From Clostridia bacterium (GTDB taxonomy: Bacteria; Bacillota_A; Clostridia; Oscillospirales; CAG-272), in contig JAFSUU010000019.1 of assembly GCA_017445115.1 (NCBI GenBank), positions 124,001-188,000 of the forward strand: 64,000 nt of DNA, read 5' to 3'. Below are positions 36,562 to 45,103 of the stretch, one piece after another. Position 1 is the first letter of the stretch. Each line of letters starts with the position of its first letter. Under the pieces are notes generated by a model. It was not told the origin of the DNA. It did not search any database and was given only the letters and a program-made list of their open reading frames with translations. The translations under genes and the position numbers were made by a program.

Positions 36562-36571
36562 ATAAAATGTG

Positions 36572-38017
36572 TCAGTTCTCAGCTTTTTCTTCTGCTTTGG
36601 GAGCAGTTTTCTTTGCCGCGGGCTTTCTTGTCGTTTTCTTTACGGGAGCATCTGCTGCCGGCTCATCGTCTTTTTTCTCTGCGGGTTTCTTTGCAGGCGC
36701 CTTTTTCGCGGGAGCTTTTTTAGCTGCGGGCTTCTTAGCTCCTTTTATAACCGCCTCGCTCTTGATAAGCTCAACGGCTTTCCTGACCTTGACGTCTTCG
36801 GAAACGCCGTCTGCGGGAAGAGCTTTCTTTACCTCGTCAACTTCCATACCGTAAGCCTTGGCGATCTTTTCAAACTCTTCGTTTACGTCGTCTTCCGTTG
36901 CTTCAATGTTTTCGATCTCAGCTATCTTTTCGAGAGCAAGTCTGGTCTTGACCTGGCTGATAGCTCTCGGACGCATCTCAGCTCTTACGCTGTCCATGTT
37001 CATGCCTGTGTACTTGAGATATGTCTGGAGATCAAGTCCCTGCATTCTGAGATTGGAGTCCATATCACGCACGAGATTGTCAACTTCTTCGTCAAACATA
37101 CACTCGGGTATATCCGCCTCGAGTTTATCGACAAGAGCCTCGATAAGTTTGTTTTCCACTTCACGGTAAGCAGCCGATTCTTTTCTCTCGGTGATTTTTG
37201 CCTTAATATCAGCTTTATATTCAGCAAGCGTATCAAATTCGGAAGCCATTGTTGCAAGTTCGTCATCTGCAGCAGGGAGCTCCTTGACTTTGATCGAATT
37301 CAGCTTAACTTTGAATACCGCAGGCTTTCCTGCGAGCTCTTTTGCGTGATAGTCTTCGGGGAAAGTGACGTTTACGTCAAATTCGTCGCCGATGTTTTTG
37401 CCGACTATCTGATCTTCAAAGCCATCGATGAACGACTTTGAGCCGAGGGTAAGTTCGTGACCTTCAGCTTTTCCGCCGTCAAAGGGAACACCGTCGCAGT
37501 ATCCGTCAAAATCGATATTTACGATGTCGCCGTTTTCAGCGGCGCGATCTTCGATATCTGTGATCCTTGCGTTGCGCTCGCGGACTCTGTCGATCTCGGC
37601 GTCAACTTCCGAGTCTTCAACTTTAACTGTTTCTTTTTCAACTTCTATGCCCTTGTAACCGTCGATCTTGACTTCGGGTTTAACGTATACTTTCGCTGTA
37701 AGGACAACGCCGTTGTCATCGATAGTGTCTATATCGAATTCAGGACGTCCGACAACTTTAAGCCCAGACTCTTTGACAGCTTCCTCGTATGCATCCGGGA
37801 TGATCTCGTTGACTGCGTCTTCGTAGAATACGGATTTTCCGTACATTTTCTCAATTATTGCTCTGGGAGCTTTTCCGCGACGGAAGCCGGGAATTGTTAT
37901 CCTCTTTGCCTGTTTTTTGTAGACTTTTGTTACTGCTTCGTCAAAAGTTGCCTTGTCTACGGAAATAGATAACTCATATCTGTTTGTTTCAATAAGCTTT
38001 TTGTCTTTCAGACTCAT
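36572..38017 (-). CDS. tig: Trigger factor with Lys/Ala/Pro-rich C-terminal tail
   Basis: Trigger factor is the ribosome-bound chaperone and prolyl isomerase. The 481-residue product has the ribosome-binding domain (about 1-115, with the GFRRGKAP signature near 44-51), an FKBP-type domain (about 155-240) and the chaperone arms. A tail of about 56 residues (bases 36572-36742) follows, made of repeated KKAPAKK-type units resembling histone H1 tails. The usual length is about 430. GAAGGAG precedes the ATG, and a consensus promoter lies upstream. First gene of tig-clpP-clpX. Confidence 0.96.
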   Translation of the reverse strand: MSLKDKKLIETNRYELSISVDKATFDEAVTKVYKKQAKRITIPGFRRGKAPRAIIEKMYGKSVFYEDAVNEIIPDAYEEAVKESGLKVVGRPEFDIDTIDDNGVVLTAKVYVKPEVKIDGYKGIEVEKETVKVEDSEVDAEIDRVRERNARITDIEDRAAENGDIVNIDFDGYCDGVPFDGGKAEGHELTLGSKSFIDGFEDQIVGKNIGDEFDVNVTFPEDYHAKELAGKPAVFKVKLNSIKVKELPAADDELATMASEFDTLAEYKADIKAKITERKESAAYREVENKLIEALVDKLEADIPECMFDEEVDNLVRDMDSNLRMQGLDLQTYLKYTGMNMDSVRAEMRPRAISQVKTRLALEKIAEIENIEATEDDVNEEFEKIAKAYGMEVDEVKKALPADGVSEDVKVRKAVELIKSEAVIKGAKKPAAKKAPAKKAPAKKPAEKKDDEPAADAPVKKTTRKPAAKKTAPKAEEKAEN

Positions 38018-38063
38018 TTTGAATCTCCTTCAAATATTATTAACCAAAAATACGCCAAAGAGT

Positions 38064-38092
38064 ATTTTACCTTTTTTTTATATAAATGTCAA
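38064..38092 (-). promoter_or_regulatory. SigA-type promoter for tig-clpP-clpX
   Basis: On the minus strand: TTGACA (38092-38087), 17 bases, TAAAAT (38069-38064). Start expected near 38057, about 40 bases before tig. Confidence 0.78.
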
Positions 38093-38119
38093 TGCTGTTT
38101 TTATAAAAATATGTATTAT

Positions 38120-38842
38120 TTAATATGGGGCGGTGATCATCGGTATGAAATTTAGATAATCAGCCGATATAATCGTCATTGAGATGCCCTCGAACTCCGA
38201 CGTTTTCGGTATTGAGTAATTACCGTGAATATGTCCGAAATACATTCGGTCAAGATCGTGCGAGTGAAGAACGTCAATGATCTCACGACAAATGAAACCG
38301 TTGAACGCGGGAGGAAAGTGCAGGTAAACAAGGATCGGTTTTCCGCTTTTTTCTTTAAGCTTTTCGGCTTCTTTGATGCTCGTTTCAAGCCGTGAAGCTT
38401 CACGAAGTACGATTTTTGAGTAATCTACGTCTCCGACTGTGTTTTGCATTTTTTCTTCGACGTACCATCCTCGGGAGCCGCAAATTATAAAATCCTCGGT
38501 TTCAAAAGCGTTGTTGTAAAGAAATGAAATGGAACTGATGCCGCACTCTTCCAAAAAGCGGTTCATTTTTGTTATCGTTTCCCACCAGAAGTCATGGTTG
38601 CCTTTTCCAAGTATTTTTTTGCCGGGCAGAGAGCCTATCAGTTCAAGATCGATCCTTGCATCCTGAAGCGTCATTGCCCATGAAATATCGCCCGGTATAA
38701 CGACCGTATCGTCTTTTGAAACTACCGATTTCCAGCGGTTGACAAGTTTATTTGTGTGATCGCTCCACCTCGCTCCGAAGACGTCCATCGGTTTATTGAT
38801 TGCACCGGAGAGGTGGAGGTCTGCAATAGAGAATAGTGACAT
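38120..38842 (-). CDS. Calcineurin-like metallophosphoesterase
   Basis: The 240-residue product has the complete set of metal-binding motifs: DLH near 8-10, GDISW near 51, GKGNHDFWW near 78, a lone histidine in YLHFPPA and GHIH near 211-214. This order fits a small family of predicted phosphohydrolases common in Firmicutes, with no established substrate. It follows thrC by 11 bases on the same strand. Confidence 0.85.
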   Translation of the reverse strand: MSLFSIADLHLSGAINKPMDVFGARWSDHTNKLVNRWKSVVSKDDTVVIPGDISWAMTLQDARIDLELIGSLPGKKILGKGNHDFWWETITKMNRFLEECGISSISFLYNNAFETEDFIICGSRGWYVEEKMQNTVGDVDYSKIVLREASRLETSIKEAEKLKEKSGKPILVYLHFPPAFNGFICREIIDVLHSHDLDRMYFGHIHGNYSIPKTSEFEGISMTIISADYLNFIPMITAPY

Positions 38843-38853
38843 AAATTCCTCTG

Positions 38854-40335
38854 TCAGTTGAATATTACCTTTTTCATATCATCAGGATCTACGACGCGGT
38901 CGAATCTGACAGGCATAGATACCGTTTTCTTTAATTGATCGGGAGCTTTTGTATTGCTGATCTTCTCGAGTTCTGAGATCAGAGCGCCGGGCTCATTGAT
39001 CTCAGCTTTACTGCCGAGTGAGCGGCAAACGTCTGCAGCAAATTTATACGGGCTTGCAGTCGACAGTATTACGGTTTGTGTATCGTCACCGGTTTCTTCA
39101 CGGTATTTATTGCAGCAGGTAAGAGCGACCGAAGTGTGCGGATCTGCAAGATATCCCTTTTCGTAATACGTATTATTGATCGTTGACGCGGTTTCGGATT
39201 CATCCGCATAGTAACCGCAAAATACGTTTTGAATAGAGGAGAGAGTTGAAGCCGGGACGGTGTATTTCCCGTCCTTTGAGAGCTTTGACATACAATCGGA
39301 TGTAACCTCGGGACCTGACGTGAGCCAGATCAGCCGCTCGAGGTTGCTCGATATAAGAATATCCATTGACGGAGACATAGTCTTAAAGAATTCTCTTGTT
39401 CTGTCATACGTACCTGTTCTTATGAAATCCGTCAGAACGCAGTTTGAGTTCGAAGCGCAGATCAATCTGTTTACAGGGAGTCCCATTTCCATCGCGATCC
39501 TTCCCGCGAATATATTACCGAAGTTGCCCGTTGGAACGCAGAAATTGATCTTTTCTCCGTTTTTGATCTTTCCTGAGTTGATAAGGTCGCAATATGCGGA
39601 AATATAGTATACTATCTGCGGCGCAAGTCTTCCCCAGTTGATGGAGTTTGCGCTCGAAAGGAAGAATCCGCGGCGATCTGCTTCTTCGGCTGCAGACGGA
39701 TCCGAGAATATACGTTTAACACCATTTTGCGCGTCGTCAAAATTTCCGTTGACAGAGCATACGTCTACGTTTTCACCGAGCTGTGTCGTCATTTGAAGCT
39801 TTTGCATTGCGCTTACGCCGTCAACAGGGAAGAATACCGTGATGTCGATCCCGTCAACGTCGCGGTAGCCTTCGAGCGCGGCTTTTCCGGTATCTCCGGA
39901 CGTAGCTACAAGTATATGCGCTTTTCGCTTTTCTCCGGTCATTTTGAGCGCTCTTGAGAGAAGTCTCGGCATTATCTGAAGCGCCATATCTTTGAAAGCG
40001 CACGTCGGGCCGTGCCAGAGTTCCAAAACGCTTGAATTATCGCTAAGTTTGACAAGAGGAGCGGGTCCTCCTGGAAAACGTCTTTCCGAATATGCTTCTT
40101 TGCAATCGTCTTCAATATCTCTTACGTTATAATCTGTGAGGAACATCGAAAGAATTTTTGATGCTCTTTTATAGTAATCGAGTTTGCAAAGATCAGTAAT
40201 ATCGCTGCTGCCTATTTTCGGGAAGCTGTCCGGCATAAAAAGACCGCCGTCATGAGCAAGACCGGTTTTGATTGCTTCTGCTGAAGTGCAGGACTTTATT
40301 TCTGTTCCTGTATCTCTTGTGCTGTAGTATTTCAT
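38854..40335 (-). CDS. thrC: Threonine synthase
   Basis: ThrC converts O-phosphohomoserine to threonine using PLP. The 493-residue product has the N-terminal YYSTRDTG start, the PLP lysine in HGPTCAFKDMALQ near 115, the phosphate-binding ATSGDTGKAALEG loop near 145 and FPVDGVSAMQKLQM. The length and the YYSTR start fit the long threonine synthase class. It overlaps the upstream dipeptidase gene by four bases. No other threonine gene is nearby. Confidence 0.95.
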   Translation of the reverse strand: MKYYSTRDTGTEIKSCTSAEAIKTGLAHDGGLFMPDSFPKIGSSDITDLCKLDYYKRASKILSMFLTDYNVRDIEDDCKEAYSERRFPGGPAPLVKLSDNSSVLELWHGPTCAFKDMALQIMPRLLSRALKMTGEKRKAHILVATSGDTGKAALEGYRDVDGIDITVFFPVDGVSAMQKLQMTTQLGENVDVCSVNGNFDDAQNGVKRIFSDPSAAEEADRRGFFLSSANSINWGRLAPQIVYYISAYCDLINSGKIKNGEKINFCVPTGNFGNIFAGRIAMEMGLPVNRLICASNSNCVLTDFIRTGTYDRTREFFKTMSPSMDILISSNLERLIWLTSGPEVTSDCMSKLSKDGKYTVPASTLSSIQNVFCGYYADESETASTINNTYYEKGYLADPHTSVALTCCNKYREETGDDTQTVILSTASPYKFAADVCRSLGSKAEINEPGALISELEKISNTKAPDQLKKTVSMPVRFDRVVDPDDMKKVIFN

Positions 40336-41252
40336 TTGTTTTCCTTTCCCGGAACCTTGAGGTTTGATTCAAAGAATTCGTATGCGTTTTTATAAAATAT
40401 CCCGTCGACGGTATCGTCAGGATATCCGTGTTTTATCATTATGTCTGCTATCTTTTGAACGTCAGATACTTTAGTGATTTCAGACGGGAGCTCACTCGTT
40501 CCGTCAAAATCGCATCCGAGCGCAACTCTGTCTGAGCCGATATGCTCGGCAAAGAAATCTATATGTCTGAACACTGTTTCAAGATCGGGAGAAATTCCGA
40601 GGTGAGGACCGTGAAGACATATACCGATTATTCCGCCTGTTTGTTTCAACTTGTTTGCCAGTGAAAGCGGAATATTTCTCGGATGAGGGCAGATATCAAA
40701 CGAGTTGCTGTGGGAAGCGATAACCGGCAAGCCAAAATCAATGCCCATATCGAGTATTTCTTCCGCCGCACAGACAGAGGCGTGAGAAACGTCCGGTATG
40801 ACGCCGTTATTGAAACACCAATCGACTGCGCTTCTTCCGAAATCAGTCAATCCTTTTGACGTGTCGTAAGAGCCGCCGATGCACGTTTCACCGGTCCAGA
40901 GCGGGGTCAGTATTCTGACGCCGGAATCAAATAAAACACGGAGCCTTGTTATGTCTCCGGCTAAAAGTCTTGCGTCTTCGACCGACAGAATGTGAGACGG
41001 CATATCCGCTCCGCATGACGCGAAAGCTAAACGGTTTGATTTTTTAAAATTATCGACTACTTTAAAAAATCTTTTATAGCATTCGTCGTCTGACAGCCCG
41101 GGCTTTGAAAAGACGGCAAAAACTTGAGAATACTCCTCAAAAGATTTTATATCGTCAGACGAAAGGTGGCACGTCGAATTATCGAGAACCTCGGATCTGT
41201 CATACAAAGCAGTTGCAGTATCGCAGTGCAGATCAAAATATCTTTTAATCAT
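40332..41252 (-). CDS. Membrane dipeptidase family (M19) protein
   Basis: The 306-residue product matches renal-dipeptidase-type zinc hydrolases: FDLHCDT near 6, a conserved glycine-rich region with DVSHAS near 172, SHSNSFDICPHPRNIP near 199 and GCDFDG near 262. Bacterial members cleave dipeptides, some with D-residues. No signal peptide is seen, so it is probably cytoplasmic. It overlaps both yraN and thrC by four bases. Confidence 0.9.
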   Translation of the reverse strand: MIKRYFDLHCDTATALYDRSEVLDNSTCHLSSDDIKSFEEYSQVFAVFSKPGLSDDECYKRFFKVVDNFKKSNRLAFASCGADMPSHILSVEDARLLAGDITRLRVLFDSGVRILTPLWTGETCIGGSYDTSKGLTDFGRSAVDWCFNNGVIPDVSHASVCAAEEILDMGIDFGLPVIASHSNSFDICPHPRNIPLSLANKLKQTGGIIGICLHGPHLGISPDLETVFRHIDFFAEHIGSDRVALGCDFDGTSELPSEITKVSDVQKIADIMIKHGYPDDTVDGIFYKNAYEFFESNLKVPGKENK

Positions 41253-41653
41253 TTATGTACGGAGTTTTCAAAATGCTTGATGTCGGCTATCTGATATTTA
41301 TCTTTGCGCCTTGTCAAATAAACTTCTATTATGTCGAATCTTTTGTAGAATCCGGCGTATTTTGCACCGTTTTCTGAGCAAAATTTATTTGCTCCTCTTA
41401 TAAGATATGATCTTTTGGAATTATTGACAGCATCGGCAGGTCTTGAAAAATATTCTTTTCCGTCCGCGTAAGACCGTGTCTTTACTTCAACAAAAACAAG
41501 CGTTTTGTCCTTCAGAGCGATAACGTCGATCTCCGAGCGCCCCTCGTGCGTGTTGCGAAGTATAATACTGTATCCGTTTTTCTTCAGATATTTTACTGCG
41601 GCATCCTCGCCGAGTTTGCCGACATATTGTTTTGTGTTTATAACGTCATCCAT
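41249..41653 (-). CDS. YraN/UPF0102 family endonuclease-like protein
   Basis: The 134-residue product has the UPF0102 nuclease-like core: GKLGEDAAVKYLKKNGY, then GRSEIDVIALKDKTLVFVEVKTR, the (D/E)-x-K pattern of the restriction-endonuclease fold. Its role is not firmly known; the gene commonly sits beside rnhB, as here, where it overlaps rnhB by eight bases. Confidence 0.92.
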   Translation of the reverse strand: MDDVINTKQYVGKLGEDAAVKYLKKNGYSIILRNTHEGRSEIDVIALKDKTLVFVEVKTRSYADGKEYFSRPADAVNNSKRSYLIRGANKFCSENGAKYAGFYKRFDIIEVYLTRRKDKYQIADIKHFENSVHK

Positions 41654-42290
41654 TTTGCCGTAGATCCATCTCGTGCTCGAGCATATCTTTTTTTGTCTCG
41701 AGAAAAGACAAAAATGAAGTTCTGTGCTCGGGACAAGGCCCGTATTTGTAAACTGCGATCATGTGATCTTTCGTCGGATAACCTTTATGCCGTTTAAATC
41801 CGTATTGAGGATAGACTTCATCGAGAACGTCGCACAATCTGTCCCTAGTCACTTTCGCAAGCACAGACGCGGCTGCGATCGATTGAGATTTGCCGTCGCC
41901 TTTTACTATTGCCTCAGCAGGGCTGTCAAATCCGTACGACTTGTTACCGTCCACGAGGATCAGGTCCGGAGTTACGCCTGTCATGGCCACAGCTCTTTTC
42001 ATAGCAAGCAGGGAAGCGTTTAAAATATTTATCCTGTCGATCTCGACGGGAGATGCAGAAGCGATACCGTAGTACAGACAGTTTTTAATAATAGTGTCAA
42101 ACAGAAGGTTGCGTTTCTTTTCAGTAAGCTTTTTTGAATCGTCGAGACCATCGATCGTGACGCCAGGCTTGAGAATACATGCCGCGGCAACTACCGGCCC
42201 TGCAAGCGGACCCCTTCCGGCTTCGTCCGTACCGCAGAGAAGTTTTGCACCTTTGTCAATATAATTCTTATCAAATAAAGGGTCAAGCAT
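41646..42290 (-). CDS. rnhB: Ribonuclease HII
   Basis: RNase HII removes ribonucleotides and RNA from DNA-RNA hybrids. The 214-residue product has the signature GTDEAGRGPLAGPVVAAA near 21, with the two acidic residues, LILVDGNKS near 121 and AAASVLAKVTRD near 142, plus GYPTKDH. It starts six bases after the rbgA stop; rbgA-rnhB is the order found in Bacillus. Confidence 0.96.
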   Translation of the reverse strand: MLDPLFDKNYIDKGAKLLCGTDEAGRGPLAGPVVAAACILKPGVTIDGLDDSKKLTEKKRNLLFDTIIKNCLYYGIASASPVEIDRINILNASLLAMKRAVAMTGVTPDLILVDGNKSYGFDSPAEAIVKGDGKSQSIAAASVLAKVTRDRLCDVLDEVYPQYGFKRHKGYPTKDHMIAVYKYGPCPEHRTSFLSFLETKKDMLEHEMDLRQNG

Positions 42291-42296
42291 CTGTCT

Positions 42297-43151
42297 TTAC
42301 GGCCTTTCCAGTGAAATATTGCCGATCTTGCATCCTCTGAATTCGTCAAGGAGAACAATAGCAGTCTTTTCTGTGTCAACGACGCCGCCGGAGACCAGAT
42401 GGCCTCTTTTGCGCCCGACTGTCTCAAGCATTTCATAACCGTTTTTGCCGGACAGCGCATCAGAAGACAGCTTATATCTTTCACAGAATTTGTCGGGATA
42501 AAGATCGAACAATCGCTGGCACAATATTGCTCCAAGTGCTTCCGTATCGAGGATCGCATCCTTGATAGCTCCGGTCAGGGCAAGGTTCTCTCCGGTCAGC
42601 TTGTCCTCAAACTTCGGCCAGAGTACTCCGGGCATATCGAGAAGTTCGATGCCGAGATCAGTTGTTATCCACTGTTTATTGAGCGTTACTCCCGGTCTGT
42701 CCTCAACTTTTGCTTTTTTTGATTTAGAAAGACGGTTTACAAAGGATGATTTGCCGACGTTCGGTATTCCGACTATCATTGCTTTCAGTTGTTTGCCGAT
42801 CATACCTTTGCTTTCAAATCTCTCTGTCTTATCCTTCAATATCTCTTTGACGACGGATGGGATCTTATTTACGTTATACCCGCTTACACAGTCTATATCG
42901 AGCGCATTTCCGAGCTTATTTTTCCATTCCGAGGTGATGACAGGATCAGCCAAAGAAGATTTGTTTAACAGCGTCAGACGCGGCTTCGTGCCGATGAGCT
43001 CTGATATTTCGGGGTTGCGGGAACTGCTCGGGATCCTGGCGTCGAGAAGTTCTATAACTATATCGGTATATTTAAGGTTCTCCTTGATCATCCGGCGCGT
43101 TTTCGCCATGTGACCTGGAAACCAGTTTATATTATTTATGCTTTCGTTCAT
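42297..43151 (-). CDS. rbgA: Ribosome biogenesis GTPase RbgA (YlqF)
   Basis: RbgA is a circularly permuted GTPase needed for late 50S assembly. The 284-residue product begins with the WFPGHMAKTRRMI signature, then the G4 region (LLNKSSLAD), then G1 (GIPNVGKSSFVNRL) and G3 (DMPGVLWPKF), and a C-terminal helical domain. The ATG at 43151, two bases after the lepB stop, gives the family's normal length; a longer frame reaching into lepB is rejected. lepB-rbgA-rnhB is also the Bacillus order. Confidence 0.95.
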   Translation of the reverse strand: MNESINNINWFPGHMAKTRRMIKENLKYTDIVIELLDARIPSSSRNPEISELIGTKPRLTLLNKSSLADPVITSEWKNKLGNALDIDCVSGYNVNKIPSVVKEILKDKTERFESKGMIGKQLKAMIVGIPNVGKSSFVNRLSKSKKAKVEDRPGVTLNKQWITTDLGIELLDMPGVLWPKFEDKLTGENLALTGAIKDAILDTEALGAILCQRLFDLYPDKFCERYKLSSDALSGKNGYEMLETVGRKRGHLVSGGVVDTEKTAIVLLDEFRGCKIGNISLERP

Positions 43152-43153
43152 TT

Positions 43154-43711
43154 TCAATACTCTACACTTGAAAAAGCGGTGATCTTGTTGAATGGAAATA
43201 CACGTAAGATGGCTCTGCCGACGATACATCTCTCATCAACAGGCCCGAAGAGCCTGCTGTCGCCGGATTGGTTTCTGTTGTCTCCCATTACGAACACTTC
43301 GTGTTCGTCGAGCGTTATCGCTTTCATATCGGTAGGCTCCATTGTCTCTCTGATGTATGGCTCGTCGAGCGCGACGCCGTTTACATATACGACTCCGGAT
43401 TTTATCTGTATGGTATCTCCGCCTACGGCAATGACTCTCTTGACAAGAGGTTTGGCGTACAGAGTACCTATAGAAGTTTTTGAAACGTCATTTACAACGA
43501 CTATATCGCCGCGTTCGGGTGTGTAAAAAGTATCCTGAACAAGAAGATACTCTCCGTCAATGAGCGTATTCTTCATCGAGTCGCCGTCGACAACGGTCAT
43601 CCTTATAAATACAGAGAAGAGTATAACGATGCACGCCGTGCACAGAACGAATATCTCCGCTATATCAAATATATCCCACGTGCTCTTTGATTCTGTTTTT
43701 TTCTTAGCCAT
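43154..43711 (-). CDS. lepB: Signal peptidase I
   Basis: Signal peptidase I removes signal peptides at the outer face of the membrane. The product of about 185 residues has a cytoplasmic lysine-rich start, one membrane helix (about 17-37), the catalytic serine in GDSMKNTL near 43, the lysine in VKRVIAVGGD near 89 and GDNRNQSGDSR near 142. ATG 43711 is chosen; a GTG 15 bases upstream is possible but lies within about 12 bases of the expected transcript start. Confidence 0.95.
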   Translation of the reverse strand: MAKKKTESKSTWDIFDIAEIFVLCTACIVILFSVFIRMTVVDGDSMKNTLIDGEYLLVQDTFYTPERGDIVVVNDVSKTSIGTLYAKPLVKRVIAVGGDTIQIKSGVVYVNGVALDEPYIRETMEPTDMKAITLDEHEVFVMGDNRNQSGDSRLFGPVDERCIVGRAILRVFPFNKITAFSSVEY

Positions 43712-43744
43712 TTCAATCACCGTCACATATTATTTCAATTTAAT

Positions 43745-43773
43745 ATTATATCATAATTCTCGTATAATATCAA
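43745..43773 (-). promoter_or_regulatory. SigA-type promoter for lepB
   Basis: On the minus strand: TTGATA (43773-43768), 17 bases, TATAAT (43750-43745). Confidence 0.78.
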
Positions 43774-43817
43774 CTATTATATTTTTTAATATTTTTTTGC
43801 GAATTTTATAAAAACAC

Positions 43818-43846
43818 TTGCAATTCCAAATCTTATGTGCTATACT
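43818..43846 (+). promoter_or_regulatory. SigA-type promoter for rpsT with extended -10
   Basis: TTGCAA (43818-43823), 17 bases, TATACT (43841-43846), with TG one base before the -10. Start expected near 43853. Confidence 0.82.
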
Positions 43847-43866
43847 ACTACAGTATGTAAAATTAT

Positions 43867-43895
43867 GTTTACGCACACCCTCTCAGGTGCGAAAC
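43867..43895 (+). promoter_or_regulatory. Hairpin in the rpsT leader
   Basis: GTTT-A-CGCAC pairs with GTGCGAAAC: nine pairs with one bulged A and a ten-base loop. It lies in the leader of about 77 bases, which is long compared with other leaders in this window. It could be an S20 autoregulatory site or an mRNA stabiliser; untested. Confidence 0.5.
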
Positions 43896-43929
43896 GTATT
43901 CTTATTATTGTTATTAAGGAGGGAAAAAG

Positions 43930-44190
43930 ATGCCGAATATTAAATCAGCAAAAAAGCGTGTAAAAGTTACCGCCACCAAGACTCTCAACAATAAGATTTT
44001 CAAATCTCAGTACCGTACGATCGTAAAAAAGTTCTACGCTGCTGTTGAGTCCGGTGATAAAGCGCAGGCTGAAGTTCTTTACAAGGCGGCTGTTAAAAAG
44101 GTCGACCACGCTGTTGTTCGTCATATCATGCACAAAAATGCAGCAGCGCATAAGAAGAGCCAGTTCACACTCGCTCTCAACAGAATGTAA
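43930..44190 (+). CDS. rpsT: Small ribosomal subunit protein bS20
   Basis: S20 is a primary 16S rRNA binding protein. The 86-residue basic product begins MPNIKSAKKRVKV and has NKIFKSQYRTIVKKFY and HKNAAAHKKSQFTLALNRM. AAGGAGGG precedes the ATG. It is a single-gene unit with a strong promoter, a structured leader and a terminator. lepB diverges upstream. Confidence 0.97.
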   Translation: MPNIKSAKKRVKVTATKTLNNKIFKSQYRTIVKKFYAAVESGDKAQAEVLYKAAVKKVDHAVVRHIMHKNAAAHKKSQFTLALNRM

Positions 44191-44206
44191 TTTATGAATT
44201 GAACAG

Positions 44207-44240
44207 CGACCGATGTCATGCTCCGACGTCGGTCGTTTTT
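44207..44240 (+). terminator. Intrinsic terminator after rpsT
   Basis: CGACCGATGTC pairs with GACGTCGGTCG (one G-T pair), followed by TTTTT. Confidence 0.87.
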
Positions 44241-44310
44241 CATTTTTTCATTTTCTTTCCACTGTATTTGTCGATTTTTCTGCAAATAATATAACAGAAA
44301 GGAGAGATAT

Positions 44311-45099
44311 ATGAGAAAATTCGTTTCAATCATAATTTCTTTGACATTATTTATATACTTGCCGCAAATATTTGCATCTTCGGCTTATTCAGTGGGTAAC
44401 GCGTCAAAGCCGTTAAGCTGGTATTGCAAGCACATCACCGATGAACAGATCCCGCGTGCCGATCCTGAAATGACGTTTATATCATCTCTTAACGGTTATT
44501 ATATTGATACCGCGGCAGATAAATATAATAAAACCGTCTATCTGACGTTTGATGCAGGGTATGAAAACGGAAATATTGAAAAAGTGTTAGACGTTCTGAA
44601 GGAAAAGAACGTTGAAGGCTCATTTTTTATCCTGGAGAATCTTGTAAAGCGAAACCCCGAACTTGTAAAGAGAATGGCAGATGAAGGCCATTTGGTGTGC
44701 AACCACACCGCTTCGCATAAAGATATAACGTCATTTACGAGCAGAGACAGTTTGGACGCGGAATTAAAAAAGCTTGAGAACAGCGCTCTTCATTGTGCCG
44801 GAGTTGAAGTGGCAAAATTCTTCAGACCTCCCGAAGGCAGATTCAGCAGGCAAAGCTTGGAGTGGGCAAATGAGCTCGGATATAAAACGGTGTTCTGGAG
44901 TTTTGCTTACGCCGACTGGGATAACAACGATCAAATGGATCCGGATGCTGCATATAACAAGATCGTTGACGGTATGCATCCCGGCGAAATACTCTTGCTT
45001 CATCCGACTTCCGAAACAAACCGCGTGATCTTACCGGATCTTATCGACACTTTCAGAGCAAAAGGATATGAATTCAAAACGCTTGACAATCTGTGCTGA
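44311..45099 (+). CDS. pdaA: PdaA-like polysaccharide deacetylase (delta-lactam pathway)
   Basis: PdaA removes the acetyl group from muramic acid so that the spore cortex can form muramic delta-lactam. The 262-residue product has a signal peptide (about 1-25) and a NodB domain with the PdaA variant TFDAGYENG instead of the usual TFDDG, NHTASH near 132, RPPEGRFS near 172 and VFWSFAYADWDNN near 195. The remaining WYCKHITDEQIPRADPEM region before the domain also fits PdaA. GGAGAG precedes the ATG. It is followed by another deacetylase and dacF, both plausible cortex genes. Confidence 0.92.
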   Translation: MRKFVSIIISLTLFIYLPQIFASSAYSVGNASKPLSWYCKHITDEQIPRADPEMTFISSLNGYYIDTAADKYNKTVYLTFDAGYENGNIEKVLDVLKEKNVEGSFFILENLVKRNPELVKRMADEGHLVCNHTASHKDITSFTSRDSLDAELKKLENSALHCAGVEVAKFFRPPEGRFSRQSLEWANELGYKTVFWSFAYADWDNNDQMDPDAAYNKIVDGMHPGEILLLHPTSETNRVILPDLIDTFRAKGYEFKTLDNLC

Positions 45100-45103
45100 C
45101 TCT

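Noticed and set aside
36569..37972. Plus-strand open frames opposite tig
   Set aside because: Phe/Ser/Leu-rich antisense readings of a Lys/Glu-rich gene; no start signals.
44263..44291. Possible SigG-type promoter before pdaA (TGTATT and AATAATA)
   Set aside because: The spacing and the -10 match are too loose to claim, although pdaA is a forespore gene in Bacillus.
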